From: JBJFCE01 sp051888775
GTDB lineage: Bacteria; Bacillota; Clostridia; Lachnospirales; Lachnospiraceae
NCBI GenBank assembly: GCA_051888775.1
Contig: JBJFCE010000088.1
Location: 1 to 33,525, forward strand
DNA: 33,525 nt
Direction of reading: 5' to 3'
This document shows positions 22,573 to 30,869 of this stretch, piece by piece. Within the stretch, counting starts at the first letter, position 1; every line of letters begins with the position of its first letter. A program made the translations under genes and the position numbers. The notes beneath the pieces are model-generated. The model saw nothing but the letters and a program-made list of their open reading frames with translations, searched no databases and had not been told where the DNA came from.

Positions 22573-23040
22573 ATGAATTCCAAAACAAAAATCGTCGTCC
22601 TCCATCAGAAGGAAGTCATCTACACAGCTATTTTCATACTGCTCGGTATCTTGTTCATCTTCCTGATGCTGTTCATGTTTCTGCCGGGCAGATCAGATAA
22701 ATCAAATAACGCACCGTCCGACGCAGCTTACCGCCCCGGAGTCTACACGACCAGCGTACAGCTCGGTGAAAAGACCATGGATATCGAAGTTTATGTGGAT
22801 GAAAATATTATCCATTCCATCCGCATGGTCAATCTCGACGAATCCATTGCAACACTGTACCCACTGATGGAACCTGCATTCGAAAATCTGGTTACTCAGA
22901 TCTATGAAACACAAAGTCTGGAAAACATTACCTATGACAGCGATTCCAAATACACCAGCCTGCTTCTGCTGGAAGCGATTGAAGCCTCGCTGCAAAAAGC
23001 CGCTGTCTCCACAGATGATCCTGTACTCCCTGAAGAATAA
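22573..23040 (+). CDS. Membrane-anchored FMN-binding-domain-like protein
   Basis: The 155-residue protein has one membrane segment at residues ~17-38 (IYTAIFILLGILFIFLMLFMFLP) and an extracytoplasmic domain. This domain reads YRPGVYTTSVQLGEKTMDIEVYVDENIIHSIRMVNLDES and resembles the start of FMN-binding (NqrC/RnfG-type) domains. It lacks the clear (S/T)GAT flavinylation motif, so covalent flavin is doubtful. It is divergent from glnA, sharing a 224-bp intergenic stretch between the start codons. The ATG follows GGAGATACTGCC. Its role is unknown; a structural role or an electron-transfer remnant are both possible. Confidence 0.6.
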   Translation: MNSKTKIVVLHQKEVIYTAIFILLGILFIFLMLFMFLPGRSDKSNNAPSDAAYRPGVYTTSVQLGEKTMDIEVYVDENIIHSIRMVNLDESIATLYPLMEPAFENLVTQIYETQSLENITYDSDSKYTSLLLLEAIEASLQKAAVSTDDPVLPEE

Positions 23041-23102
23041 TTTTCTGCGGACACTCTCCTTTTGCCGGATATCCGCATACTCATTCTGTTCATAAACTCC
23101 CA

Positions 23103-23150
23103 GCATTGATACGCAGGTATCCGTCATCGGCTGTCACCTGCGTATCATGC
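23103..23150. repeat. Strong isolated hairpin between convergent genes
   Basis: TGATACGCAGGT (23107-23118) and ACCTGCGTATCA (23136-23147) pair perfectly; GCA/TGC extends the stem after one bulge. The loop is 17 nt. There is no T-run on either side, so it is not a standard terminator, although it lies between the convergent FMN-like gene and nadE. The rest of 23041-23227 shows no gene. Confidence 0.6.
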
Positions 23151-23227
23151 ACAGTTGTCAATACCTTATATTTTTCAATATCTTTCCTATATCACCTGAA
23201 GATATTCTGATGGTACCCTATAACCGT

Positions 23228-25135
23228 TTACAGCTGCTCCAACTGATCAAGCCACACTCTTGCACATGCATCCGAAGGCATCCGAAGATCGCCTCTCGGA
23301 GAAAGCGCCACGCTTCCCACTTTAGGACCGTCAGGTAAACAGGAACGTTTAAACTGCTGACCGAAAAATCTCCGATAAAAGGTCTTTAACCATTTCAAAA
23401 TCACTTCATCTTCATATTTTCCTGCAAAGGAAATTCTGGCAATACGGTATATTTTCTCCGGTTCATATCCCATACGTAACATATAATATAAGAAATAATC
23501 ATGCAGTTCATAAGGTCCGACCAGATCTTCCGTAACCTGTGAGATTACACCATCTTTCGGTGGCAGGAGTTCCGGACTGACCGGCGTATCCAGCACATCC
23601 AAAAGGACCCTCTCCAGTTCCTCATTACCGCAAGTATCCGCATAATAACGAACCAGATGACGTACCAATGTCTTGGGAACTCCGGCATTGACACCGTACA
23701 TCGACATATGATCTCCGTTGTAGGTTGCCCAGCCAAGTGCCAGTTCCGACATATCGCCGGTTCCGATCACAAGTCCTCCTGTCTGGTTTGCAATATCCAT
23801 CAATATCTGCGTCCGCTCTCTCGCCTGTGCATTTTCATATGTCACATTCTGCACTTCCGGATCATGTCCGATATCCCGGAAATGTATATTGACTGCCTCT
23901 TTGATATTCACTTCCCGCAGAGTCGTCCCAAGTGTCCCCGCCAGCTTGCAGGCATTCTGATACGTCCGGTCCGTAGTCCCGAAGCACGGCATGGTCACGG
24001 CATAAATCTGCTCTCTGGATAATCCTGCCAGATCAAATGCATGTACCGTTACAAGCAGTGCCAGTGTCGAATCCAATCCGCCGGAAAGCCCGATTACCGC
24101 CGTCTGACATCCTGTATGCTCATATCTCTTTTTCAGTCCATAAGACTGAATGGACAGAATTTCCTCACAACGCTTTTCTCTCGTCTCCCTGTCATGAGGC
24201 ACAAACGGCATCGGATCAAAATGTCGTTCCAGCTTAACATCCTCGATCTGCAACGAAAAAGGCACGGTAAGATACTGTTTTGTTTTTTCTTTTCCAAACG
24301 TATTCATCCGTCTTCGTTCCATGCATAATCTTCGGACATCCAGATCGGAATAAACTGTTCCCTGCAAAAAGCGCTCACTTTGGGCAAGCAGCGTTCCGTT
24401 TTCACAAATCAGATTGTGTCCTCCAAACACCAGATCCTGCGTGGATTCGCCTTCTCCTGCGGATGCATAAACATATCCGCACAGCAGCCTTGCACTCGTT
24501 GCCTGTACCAACATTCTGCGATAGTCGCTCTTTCCTACCGTCTCATTGGATGCAGACAAATTGACGATCACATTGGCTCCTGCAAGTGCATGAGAGGTTC
24601 CCGGTGTATCTGCCGCCCATGCATCTTCACAAAGCTCTACGGAAACCACACACTCTTTCATATTGTCACAGCAAAATAACAGATTCGTTCCAAACGGAAT
24701 CTCTTTATCATCGAATATACAGGTAGCTGCGTCCATACCGCTGCAAAAGTGACGCATCTCATAGAATTCTGCATAATTAGGAAGAAATACCTTAGGCACC
24801 ATTCCCAGCAATTTCCCGTTCTGCACAACTGCTGCCACATTATATAACTTCTGCTCCCGCTCAAAGGGCAGACCGACAAAGACCAGTGCATCCATTCCCT
24901 GCGTATGCATCATCACCTGGCGCAACGCATCCTTGGCCGCACATAACAGCGTATCCTGCAAAAACAAGTCCTGACAGGTATATCCGGTCAGGCACAGTTC
25001 CGGAAATACGATCAGCTTTGCGCCATGCTCTGCCGCCCGATCAATCTCCTGACATATGACCGCTGCATTGTATATCGGATCCGCTACACGAATCTTTGGT
25101 GTAACGGCTGCTACCTTAATAAATCCATGCCTCAT
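23228..25135 (-). CDS. nadE: Glutamine-dependent NAD+ synthetase
   Basis: The 635-residue two-domain enzyme makes NAD+ from deamido-NAD+, ATP and glutamine. The N-terminal nitrilase-type glutaminase (residues ~1-300) shows FPELCLTGYTCQDLFLQ (catalytic Glu), VPKVFLPNYAEFYEMRHF (Lys) and VSVELCEDAWAAD (Cys). The C-terminal synthetase has the P-loop GLSGGLDSTLALLV and GTGDMSELALGWATYNGDHMSMYG. It is the long actinobacterial/clostridial form, which uses glutamine directly. The frame can be extended to a TTG at 25213, but the added segment is only the translated leader repeats. ATG at 25135 (MRHGFIKVAA) is the family start. It is last in the hisC-to-nadE operon, 105 bp after hslO. Confidence 0.95.
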   Translation of the reverse strand: MRHGFIKVAAVTPKIRVADPIYNAAVICQEIDRAAEHGAKLIVFPELCLTGYTCQDLFLQDTLLCAAKDALRQVMMHTQGMDALVFVGLPFEREQKLYNVAAVVQNGKLLGMVPKVFLPNYAEFYEMRHFCSGMDAATCIFDDKEIPFGTNLLFCCDNMKECVVSVELCEDAWAADTPGTSHALAGANVIVNLSASNETVGKSDYRRMLVQATSARLLCGYVYASAGEGESTQDLVFGGHNLICENGTLLAQSERFLQGTVYSDLDVRRLCMERRRMNTFGKEKTKQYLTVPFSLQIEDVKLERHFDPMPFVPHDRETREKRCEEILSIQSYGLKKRYEHTGCQTAVIGLSGGLDSTLALLVTVHAFDLAGLSREQIYAVTMPCFGTTDRTYQNACKLAGTLGTTLREVNIKEAVNIHFRDIGHDPEVQNVTYENAQARERTQILMDIANQTGGLVIGTGDMSELALGWATYNGDHMSMYGVNAGVPKTLVRHLVRYYADTCGNEELERVLLDVLDTPVSPELLPPKDGVISQVTEDLVGPYELHDYFLYYMLRMGYEPEKIYRIARISFAGKYEDEVILKWLKTFYRRFFGQQFKRSCLPDGPKVGSVALSPRGDLRMPSDACARVWLDQLEQL

Positions 25136-25136
25136 A

Positions 25137-25203
25137 CTCTGTCCCTTTCCTTGTTTCGCTCTTGCCCCTTTTACTCTTGCCCTTTTTCGCTCTTGTCCTT
25201 TTA
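25137..25203 (-). repeat. Short tandem repeats in the nadE leader, each resembling a ribosome site
   Basis: On the minus strand AAAAGGRCAAGAG-type units of 15-16 bp occur three times (plus starts 25159, 25174, 25190). A degenerate fourth (AAAGGGACAGAG) directly precedes the nadE ATG and serves as its ribosome site. The copies are purine-rich and Shine-Dalgarno-like. Confidence 0.7.
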
Positions 25204-25240
25204 CACACAACAACCTTCTGTGTATTTCAACCGTTTATGC

Positions 25241-26122
25241 CTAAACCCTTGCACGCTTTAACATTTCACGAAGCTCGTCCACACTAAAACAGTATTTTTT
25301 CCCACAGAACTGACAATTCACTTCAATCTCTTTGCCGTCATCGATCATTTCCTGAATATCTTTCCTGCCAATGCTGATGATTGCACGCGCAACACGTTCC
25401 TTGTGACAATCGCAGCGATAGGCAGTCGGTATCGTATCCAAAATTTCCGGCTCCATGCCTTTCAGCAGTCGTTCCAAAATATCCTCCGGGCGATCTCCGG
25501 CTTCCAGCATAGCTGTTACAGAAGAAATTCCCTTCAGATTCTCTTCCAGCTTTTCAATGACCTCATCTTCCGCAAACGGCATCAGCTGCACGATAAAACC
25601 GCCTGCCTGTTTTACGGTATTATTCTTATTCATCAAAACGCCAAGACCGACCGTACTCGGCACCTGTTCCGACGCCGCAAAATAATATGTTAAATCTTCC
25701 GCAATCTCACCGGTCTGTAATGCAGTCTGTCCTACATACGGCTCCTTTAAACCCATATCCTTAATGACACGCAGAACGCCTTTTCCGACCGCTCCTCCGA
25801 CATCCAGCTTGCCAAGTGCATTCGCCGGCAGAATCACCTGTGGTTCTACCGCATATCCCTTGACATTCGCATGAGAATCCGCGGTTACCGTCAGTCCGCC
25901 GACCGGACCATCACCGCGTATCTGTAACGTCAAAATATCCGAATCCCCCTTCAGCATACTGCCCATCATAGCACCGGCTGTCATCAACCGGCCGAGCGCT
26001 GCTGTAATAACCGGACTGCTGTTATGAATCTGCCGCGCCGTTTCTGCCATTTCTTTTGTCGTTGCGGCAAATGCCCTGATCTGTGCATTTGCTGCCGTTG
26101 CTCTCACAATATAGTCACTCAT
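25241..26122 (-). CDS. hslO: Hsp33 redox-regulated chaperonin
   Basis: The 293-residue protein matches Hsp33. The N-terminal domain has RAFAATTKEMAETARQIHNSSPVITAALGRLMTAGAMMG and LQIRGDGPVGGLTVTAD. The C-terminal redox switch has CDC (in YRCDCHKERV) and CQFC (VNCQFCGKKYCF), the CxC...CxxC set that binds zinc when reduced and forms disulfides on oxidation to activate holdase function. It acts in the cytosol against oxidative unfolding. Its ATG overlaps the methyltransferase stop by 4 nt (ATGA), showing translational coupling. nadE follows. Confidence 0.96.
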   Translation of the reverse strand: MSDYIVRATAANAQIRAFAATTKEMAETARQIHNSSPVITAALGRLMTAGAMMGSMLKGDSDILTLQIRGDGPVGGLTVTADSHANVKGYAVEPQVILPANALGKLDVGGAVGKGVLRVIKDMGLKEPYVGQTALQTGEIAEDLTYYFAASEQVPSTVGLGVLMNKNNTVKQAGGFIVQLMPFAEDEVIEKLEENLKGISSVTAMLEAGDRPEDILERLLKGMEPEILDTIPTAYRCDCHKERVARAIISIGRKDIQEMIDDGKEIEVNCQFCGKKYCFSVDELREMLKRARV

Positions 26123-26874
26123 TTTCCGTTCTCCCGTGCAATTACCACAATCCTCTCGCTTTCATCTCCTGCGGGCAGATCCGTATAATCATCATATGCC
26201 GCCACAAAAACAAGTCCTGCTTCCTTCAGGCACTCCATGATCTCGGAAAGCTCATACCCCCGCTGGTAATGCGTCTCTTCATACTTACGATACAGACCGT
26301 TTTCCGATTCTCTGATAAAAAGCGTTAAATCGTACTCATTGATCCTATCTTCTTCATCATACCCGTTTTCCCATATAAAACTGCATTCCTCACGGTTTTC
26401 GGCAATCACTGTATCTCCGATGACATCACGGTACTTGTGTATGGTATTAAAATCAAACAAAAACAGACCACCCGGATCCAGATAATTATTAACCAATCGG
26501 AAACACTGTATCAGATCTTCTCTATCTGTCAGATAATTGATACTGTCACATGCACAGACAACTGCCCGTACCGTTCCGTACAGTTCAAATTCCCGCATAT
26601 CCTGAAGCAAATAGAGGATCTCCCGGTTTTCCAGTATTTTTTTCCGATTAGCCTCTTCCAACATTTCGATGGAATTGTCTATGCCGATCATATCAAAACC
26701 GGTATCTTCCAGAAGCTGCGTCAGCGCTCCCGTACCACATCCCAGCTCCAATAATAATCCATCCGTAATCCCCGCCTCACAAAGCTTTTGCTTCAAGTAC
26801 GCACACCATACTTCATAAGGGGTTTCATCCATGAAGATATCATATACTTTTGCAAAATCCGTATATGCTTCCAT
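26119..26874 (-). CDS. Class I SAM-dependent methyltransferase
   Basis: The 251-residue protein has a Rossmann methyltransferase fold: motif I LLLELGCGTGALTQLL, acidic loop GIDNSIEML, and motif III region VVCACDSINYL followed by LDPGGLFLFDFNT. The N-terminus (YTDFAKVYDIFMDETPYEVW) is typical of the widespread clostridial group found next to hslO. The substrate is unknown. It overlaps hslO by 4 nt and lies 27 bp after the small export-type gene, in the hisC-nadE operon. AGAGAGGAT precedes the ATG. Confidence 0.88.
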   Translation of the reverse strand: MEAYTDFAKVYDIFMDETPYEVWCAYLKQKLCEAGITDGLLLELGCGTGALTQLLEDTGFDMIGIDNSIEMLEEANRKKILENREILYLLQDMREFELYGTVRAVVCACDSINYLTDREDLIQCFRLVNNYLDPGGLFLFDFNTIHKYRDVIGDTVIAENREECSFIWENGYDEEDRINEYDLTLFIRESENGLYRKYEETHYQRGYELSEIMECLKEAGLVFVAAYDDYTDLPAGDESERIVVIARENGK

Positions 26875-26901
26875 CCTGTATTATCCTCTCTCTATCACCG
26901 C

Positions 26902-27402
26902 TTACCCTAAAATCGCTCCGAGCAATCCGTATGAAAAAACAGACATGATAATCGTTGCCATGGCGATTCCTACAAGTTCTGCCAGAACCGCTTTCTTAAT
27001 ATCAATTTCAAGCAGTGCCGCAATCAGAGATCCGGTCCATGCCCCCGTTCCCGGCAGGGGGATTCCGACAAAAAGTGCAAGCCCCCAGAATTCCCATTGC
27101 TTAATCCTGTCACTCTTACTCATAGCCTTTCTTTCCAGCCGTTCAATCAGCCCATGAAACAGCTTTGTCTTTCCAAGCCACTTAAAGATCTGTCTGATAA
27201 ACAGTAAAATAAACGGAATCGGGATAATATTTCCGATAATACAGATCGGAATCGCTTTCACCAATGATACTTTCAACAGACTTGCCGCAATCAGTCCTCC
27301 ACGTAACTCTAAGATCGGTATCATTGATATGATAAAGATCACGATTTCTTCCGATACATATTGTCCCAACGTATTTGTAAACCATACTGCAATACTTTCC
27401 AT
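26902..27402 (-). CDS. Small multidrug-export-type membrane protein (COG2426)
   Basis: The 166-residue protein has about four hydrophobic segments and the family features PILELRGGLIAA near the N-terminus and LFVGIPLPGTGAWTGSLIAALL in the middle. It matches the family labelled putative small multi-drug export protein. That functional label is weakly supported, so the transported compound is unknown. It starts 4 bp after hisC ends, and the ribosome site GGAGAACAG overlaps the hisC 3' end, indicating tight coupling. Confidence 0.85.
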   Translation of the reverse strand: MESIAVWFTNTLGQYVSEEIVIFIISMIPILELRGGLIAASLLKVSLVKAIPICIIGNIIPIPFILLFIRQIFKWLGKTKLFHGLIERLERKAMSKSDRIKQWEFWGLALFVGIPLPGTGAWTGSLIAALLEIDIKKAVLAELVGIAMATIIMSVFSYGLLGAILG

Positions 27403-27406
27403 AGTC

Positions 27407-28474
27407 TTACTGTTCTCCTCGATTTTTAATATATTCTCTCAAAAATGCAAATAATGCATCCATTTCCTCATCCGTTCCGATAGATATCCGAAGATGATTG
27501 GAAATCCTCGGCTTATTCCAATATCGGACATAGATATCCTGCTCCTTTAACACTTCAAACAGCTCTTTTGCCGGAATGTTCTCATGTGTGGCAAAAATAA
27601 AATTGCTTTTGGAATCTTCAAACTGAAATCCCAATGATGCCAATTCCCGCTTGCTGCGTTCTCTTGTACGGATTATTCTGCCCGTTATCTCTTTAAAATA
27701 AGCATCGTCGCGTACTGCCTCTGTCCCAACCGCAAGTGTTAAACTGTTCATCGTATAGGAATTAAAAGAAAACTTTACATCCTGAAGATACCGGATCAGC
27801 TTCTTGGAACCCATTGCATAGCCCACACGAAGGCCCGCCATTGCTCTTGATTTGCTGAATGTCTGCACAACCAGCAGATTTTCATACTTATCAATCAGTT
27901 CCAGACAACTCTTTGCCCCAAAATCAATATATGCTTCATCAATGATACATACGACATTCGGATTTGCAGTCACAATCTCCTCAATCATCTCCAAGCTCTC
28001 TTCCACACCGGTCGGTGCGTTGGGGTTAGGAAAAATAATGCCTCCGTTCGGTTTTTTATAATCCTTTGAACAAATTCTGAAATTCTCCGTAAGGGGCTGA
28101 CACTGATAAGGAATCCGAAACAGCTCCGCCCATACATCATAAAAAGAATATGTAATATCAGGAAACAGAATCGGCTGATCGGAATTAAAAAATGTTAAAA
28201 ACGCCATTGCAAGCACATCATCCGATCCTACACCGACAAATACCTGATCTCGGTCCAGATGATAATATTCTGCCAGACAGTCTGTCAGTGCAGACGCTGC
28301 CGGATCGGGATAACGCCGCAGTGCTTCCACATCATATGCCTCCAATATTTTCCGTACACCGGGGGCTGGCGGATAAGGACATTCATTTGTATTTAACTTA
28401 ATAATATCTTTTTTTTTCGGTTGTTCACCCGGAATATACGGAATTACTTTCCGTACATTATCTTCCCAACTCAT
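27407..28474 (-). CDS. hisC: Histidinol-phosphate aminotransferase-like class I/II PLP enzyme
   Basis: The 355-residue fold-type I aminotransferase matches HisC: IIKLNTNECPYPPAPGV at the N-terminus, YPDPAASALTDCLAEYY, GVGSDDVLAMAF, FPNPNAPTG, CIIDEAYIDFG, and TFSKSRAMAGLRVGYAMG with the PLP Lys. HisC transaminates imidazole-acetol phosphate with glutamate in histidine synthesis. No other his gene is nearby, so it may be a stand-alone paralogue, perhaps acting on phenylpyruvate or a related oxo acid. The frame continues upstream to 28546, but ATG at 28474 has GAGGAAAGCAC upstream and gives the family start. It is first of a five-gene operon with a promoter overlapping the preceding gap. Confidence 0.85.
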   Translation of the reverse strand: MSWEDNVRKVIPYIPGEQPKKKDIIKLNTNECPYPPAPGVRKILEAYDVEALRRYPDPAASALTDCLAEYYHLDRDQVFVGVGSDDVLAMAFLTFFNSDQPILFPDITYSFYDVWAELFRIPYQCQPLTENFRICSKDYKKPNGGIIFPNPNAPTGVEESLEMIEEIVTANPNVVCIIDEAYIDFGAKSCLELIDKYENLLVVQTFSKSRAMAGLRVGYAMGSKKLIRYLQDVKFSFNSYTMNSLTLAVGTEAVRDDAYFKEITGRIIRTRERSKRELASLGFQFEDSKSNFIFATHENIPAKELFEVLKEQDIYVRYWNKPRISNHLRISIGTDEEMDALFAFLREYIKNRGEQ

Positions 28475-28517
28475 GTGCTTTCCTCTTTTCATTACGGATT
28501 TACTAATATCACTCTGA

Positions 28518-28546
28518 ATAGTATCAAATTTTCTGCTTTTATGCAA
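28518..28546 (-). promoter_or_regulatory. Promoter of the hisC-nadE operon
   Basis: Minus strand TTGCAT (plus 28541-28546), a 17-bp spacer and TACTAT (plus 28518-28523), starting 4 bp after the surface-protein stop. No terminator separates the two genes, so some read-through from upstream is likely. Confidence 0.6.
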
Positions 28547-28549
28547 TCC

Positions 28550-30571
28550 TCATTCTCCCCGTAAACGGATTGGAAGGATACGCTGCATCGGAATCTCTCT
28601 GGCTGATCCGTGACAGGAAACCGTAATCTGCTCTCCTTCTTTCGGCTGCTTGATCAAAATCGGCAAATGTATTTGAAACTCATTCATCTGTGCACGTCGA
28701 AGCATTGCATCACTAATATACACGGTCTTTCTGCCATCTTTGCAGCAAAGCTTTGTCAGTCCCACAATACAGAAGCTTCCTTTGGCATTCTTTGCACTGA
28801 CAATCATCACCTTTTTACCGGCAGCAAACATACCAATGCCTAATACGAGTACTGCCCCTATTCCACATATTAAGAAGCTGCTTGAATTTTCCCCGACAGT
28901 TTTTAATGTATACATATCGCGATTTGCCTCATCGGCTAAAAATTCATTTAATACTACTGTTTCCTCAGACTCCACTTCTTCTGATAGATTCATCTCCCCA
29001 TCGCTCAACTCCTCCGTGCCGTTTTTCAGTCCTTCGGTTTTAACAGGTGTTCCCTGCCAGAATACTTCAGGATAATGCTGCTCCAAAATTTCTTCACTCT
29101 GTTCTTTATTCTCCGATATCAACTCATCTGTACTTGTATTTTTGTCTGATGATGTTCCGTTTTTACCTGATGTTTTTCCATCCTCGGACGAATCATTCTT
29201 CCCGCTGCTTTCCTGCTCGCGACTATTTGCTGATCCCTGATTTTGCGTTCCTGAAGTTTCGCTTTCCGGCATACCGTTTTTCACATTGGACATTTCCTGC
29301 ATCATTGCCGTCCCGCTTCCTTGTGTTTCTCCGGCCTGCCTGCTACTGTCTGACTGGTCCCCCGATCCTTCATTACCACTGCCCGACTGCTTTCCCGTAG
29401 AAGCCGTTCCGCTTCCCGATTGATTTCCCGCAGTTGTGCTTTCTGCCGGTTTTTGCGGACGTGTCTTTTTCACTGCCGATAATGTGATTGTTTTTCGATT
29501 TCCGGCTTTATCCGACACTACAATCTGCAGTTCACAATCAGAAGATATTTTGTAACTATTCCCAACTAAAAAGCTGCTTCCACCGTCAAATGAATATGGA
29601 AGCTCTGAAAGCCCCGATTCACTATCAGATGCCAATACCGTAACAGTCAAATCTCCGTCATACCAATCCCCCAATGCCGGAGATGTTACCACTTCAGCAG
29701 TCGGTGCTGTCCTGTCAATGGTCGTAACCTCTGTCTTTGCCGTACTTTGATTTCCAACCGCATCACGTACAATGACGGAGTAAGTTCCGTTCTGCTCGAC
29801 AACAAAACTGCTCTGATCCGTCCACGATGCACCACCGTCATAGGAATATGCCTGTCCGGCAAGACCGGATGCCGTATCCCCGGCACGAACGCATAGTTCT
29901 ACCTTTTGGCTCCAGCTTTCCGTTGACTTTGAAAATGTATGTATCGTGGGGGCCTGATTGTCAATATTATTGACTGTAACACTGATCTTCTGTGATAAAT
30001 CCGTATTGCCCTGTGCCTGTATCCCAAGTGTATATGTTCCGTTTTGGGTTACATGATATGTTGCTGAGTTAGATGCATTCCCGTTCCAGACATAGGGTGT
30101 TGCCGACAGACAAAAGCTGCTGTGGTTCACCTGACAGGATGCTGTCAGATCCACAGCCTTCGTCCAGCCGTTTTCCGACTTACTGCAGGACAATGTTGCC
30201 AATACCGCATTATCCATACCACAATTTCTTTCATAATGACTCTCTGAAATTATATTATGACAATATACGCCGGTAAGTTGATATTGATATACCCACTGAT
30301 TGCCACATTTATTACACAAATAATTGTAACTTCCCTGCGTATTGTCCCATATAGACAGATCATGAGAGCCGCACTCCCGGCTTGTCGTGACATACTTTCC
30401 GTAACAGCCGCCGCCATTTTCGGAATTTCCGGTATGTACATGATAAAACTGAATTGTTCCTACATTTTCAGCAGCGCATACACTGCTTTTTTCAAAAAAC
30501 AATAGGTTTCCAATGAGCATTAAGATAACGCCCACGAATAACCAAACTTTCCTTTTTAAACCATTTTTCAT
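28550..30571 (-). CDS. Large cell-surface protein with Ig-like repeats and C-terminal membrane anchor
   Basis: The 673-residue product begins MKNGLKRKVWLFVGVILMLIGNLLFF and has a cleavable-looking signal to about residue 34 (SVCA). Residues ~35-130 are Cys-rich (GGGCYGKYV, YLCNKCGNQW, a zinc-ribbon-like pair). Three Ig-like repeats follow to about 370, each with a S(Y/F)DGG motif and ending DxxGN (VRDAVGNQS, VSDKAGNRK). A long Ser/Gly/Asn/Glu linker leads to a membrane helix (SSSFLICGIGAVLVLGIGMFAAGKK) and about 95 cytoplasmic residues. The cytoplasmic tail is unusual, so it may signal or bind an inner partner. ATG at 30571 has AGGAGGAAAA upstream; the frame start at 30616 lacks one. It is divergent from MBOAT. 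The function is not recognised. Confidence 0.75.
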   Translation of the reverse strand: MKNGLKRKVWLFVGVILMLIGNLLFFEKSSVCAAENVGTIQFYHVHTGNSENGGGCYGKYVTTSRECGSHDLSIWDNTQGSYNYLCNKCGNQWVYQYQLTGVYCHNIISESHYERNCGMDNAVLATLSCSKSENGWTKAVDLTASCQVNHSSFCLSATPYVWNGNASNSATYHVTQNGTYTLGIQAQGNTDLSQKISVTVNNIDNQAPTIHTFSKSTESWSQKVELCVRAGDTASGLAGQAYSYDGGASWTDQSSFVVEQNGTYSVIVRDAVGNQSTAKTEVTTIDRTAPTAEVVTSPALGDWYDGDLTVTVLASDSESGLSELPYSFDGGSSFLVGNSYKISSDCELQIVVSDKAGNRKTITLSAVKKTRPQKPAESTTAGNQSGSGTASTGKQSGSGNEGSGDQSDSSRQAGETQGSGTAMMQEMSNVKNGMPESETSGTQNQGSANSREQESSGKNDSSEDGKTSGKNGTSSDKNTSTDELISENKEQSEEILEQHYPEVFWQGTPVKTEGLKNGTEELSDGEMNLSEEVESEETVVLNEFLADEANRDMYTLKTVGENSSSFLICGIGAVLVLGIGMFAAGKKVMIVSAKNAKGSFCIVGLTKLCCKDGRKTVYISDAMLRRAQMNEFQIHLPILIKQPKEGEQITVSCHGSAREIPMQRILPIRLRGE

Positions 30572-30599
30572 GCTGTTTTCCTCCTGTTTCGTAATTGTG

Positions 30600-30766
30600 A
30601 TGCCCTGCTTTCGCACGCATAAAACGAATAAGAGGACACCATCCTGTTAATAAGCTGTGAAAAATTTCCGCATTGGGCTTTGAATCCCCGTATGCGAGGT
30701 CTGAATGACCATGTGACTGACCAGTCACAAAAAAGATCCAATGAGTAAGCGCTTTTCATCAATTGG
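30600..30766 (-). promoter_or_regulatory. Long structured 5' leader of the surface-protein gene
   Basis: From the predicted start (~30766) to 30600 the minus strand has six consecutive short hairpins. In order they are: CCAAT/ATTGG at 30738-30766; TGTGACT/AGTCACA at 30712-30729; GGTC/GACC at 30698-30710; CGCAT/ATGCG with inner GGG/CCC at 30669-30696; AGGA/TCCT at 30633-30645; and ATGC-TGC-GAAA-GCA-CAT at 30600-30620. The density of stems over ~170 nt suggests a structured RNA. It does not match the c-di-GMP-I or -II riboswitches as I recall them. Confidence 0.45.
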
Positions 30767-30772
30767 AATGTC

Positions 30773-30801
30773 ATTGTAACATTGAAAACAAAATTTGTCT
30801 A
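30773..30801 (-). promoter_or_regulatory. Promoter of the surface-protein gene
   Basis: Minus strand TAGACA (plus 30796-30801), a 17-bp spacer and TACAAT (plus 30773-30778); each box is 5 of 6 to consensus. It is back-to-back with the MBOAT promoter, one base apart. Confidence 0.7.
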
Positions 30802-30830
30802 TTGCTTTATCATACAAATTTTCATAGAAT
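30802..30830 (+). promoter_or_regulatory. Promoter of the MBOAT-SGNH operon
   Basis: TTGCTT (30802-30807), a 17-bp spacer and TAGAAT (30825-30830) lie 39 bp before the MBOAT ATG. It directly abuts the opposite-strand promoter. Confidence 0.6.
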
Positions 30831-30869
30831 AATAATTAATATATCAGTAGACATCTAAACGGAGGCAGT

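Noticed and set aside
25136..25213. Longer nadE start at 25213
   Set aside because: It is a TTG and would translate the purine-rich repeats into a Lys/Arg/Gly stretch not expected in NadE.
30600..30766. c-di-GMP riboswitch for the surface-protein gene
   Set aside because: Neither the GEMM-I (CACGCACAGGGCAAACC-like) nor the class II core could be found.
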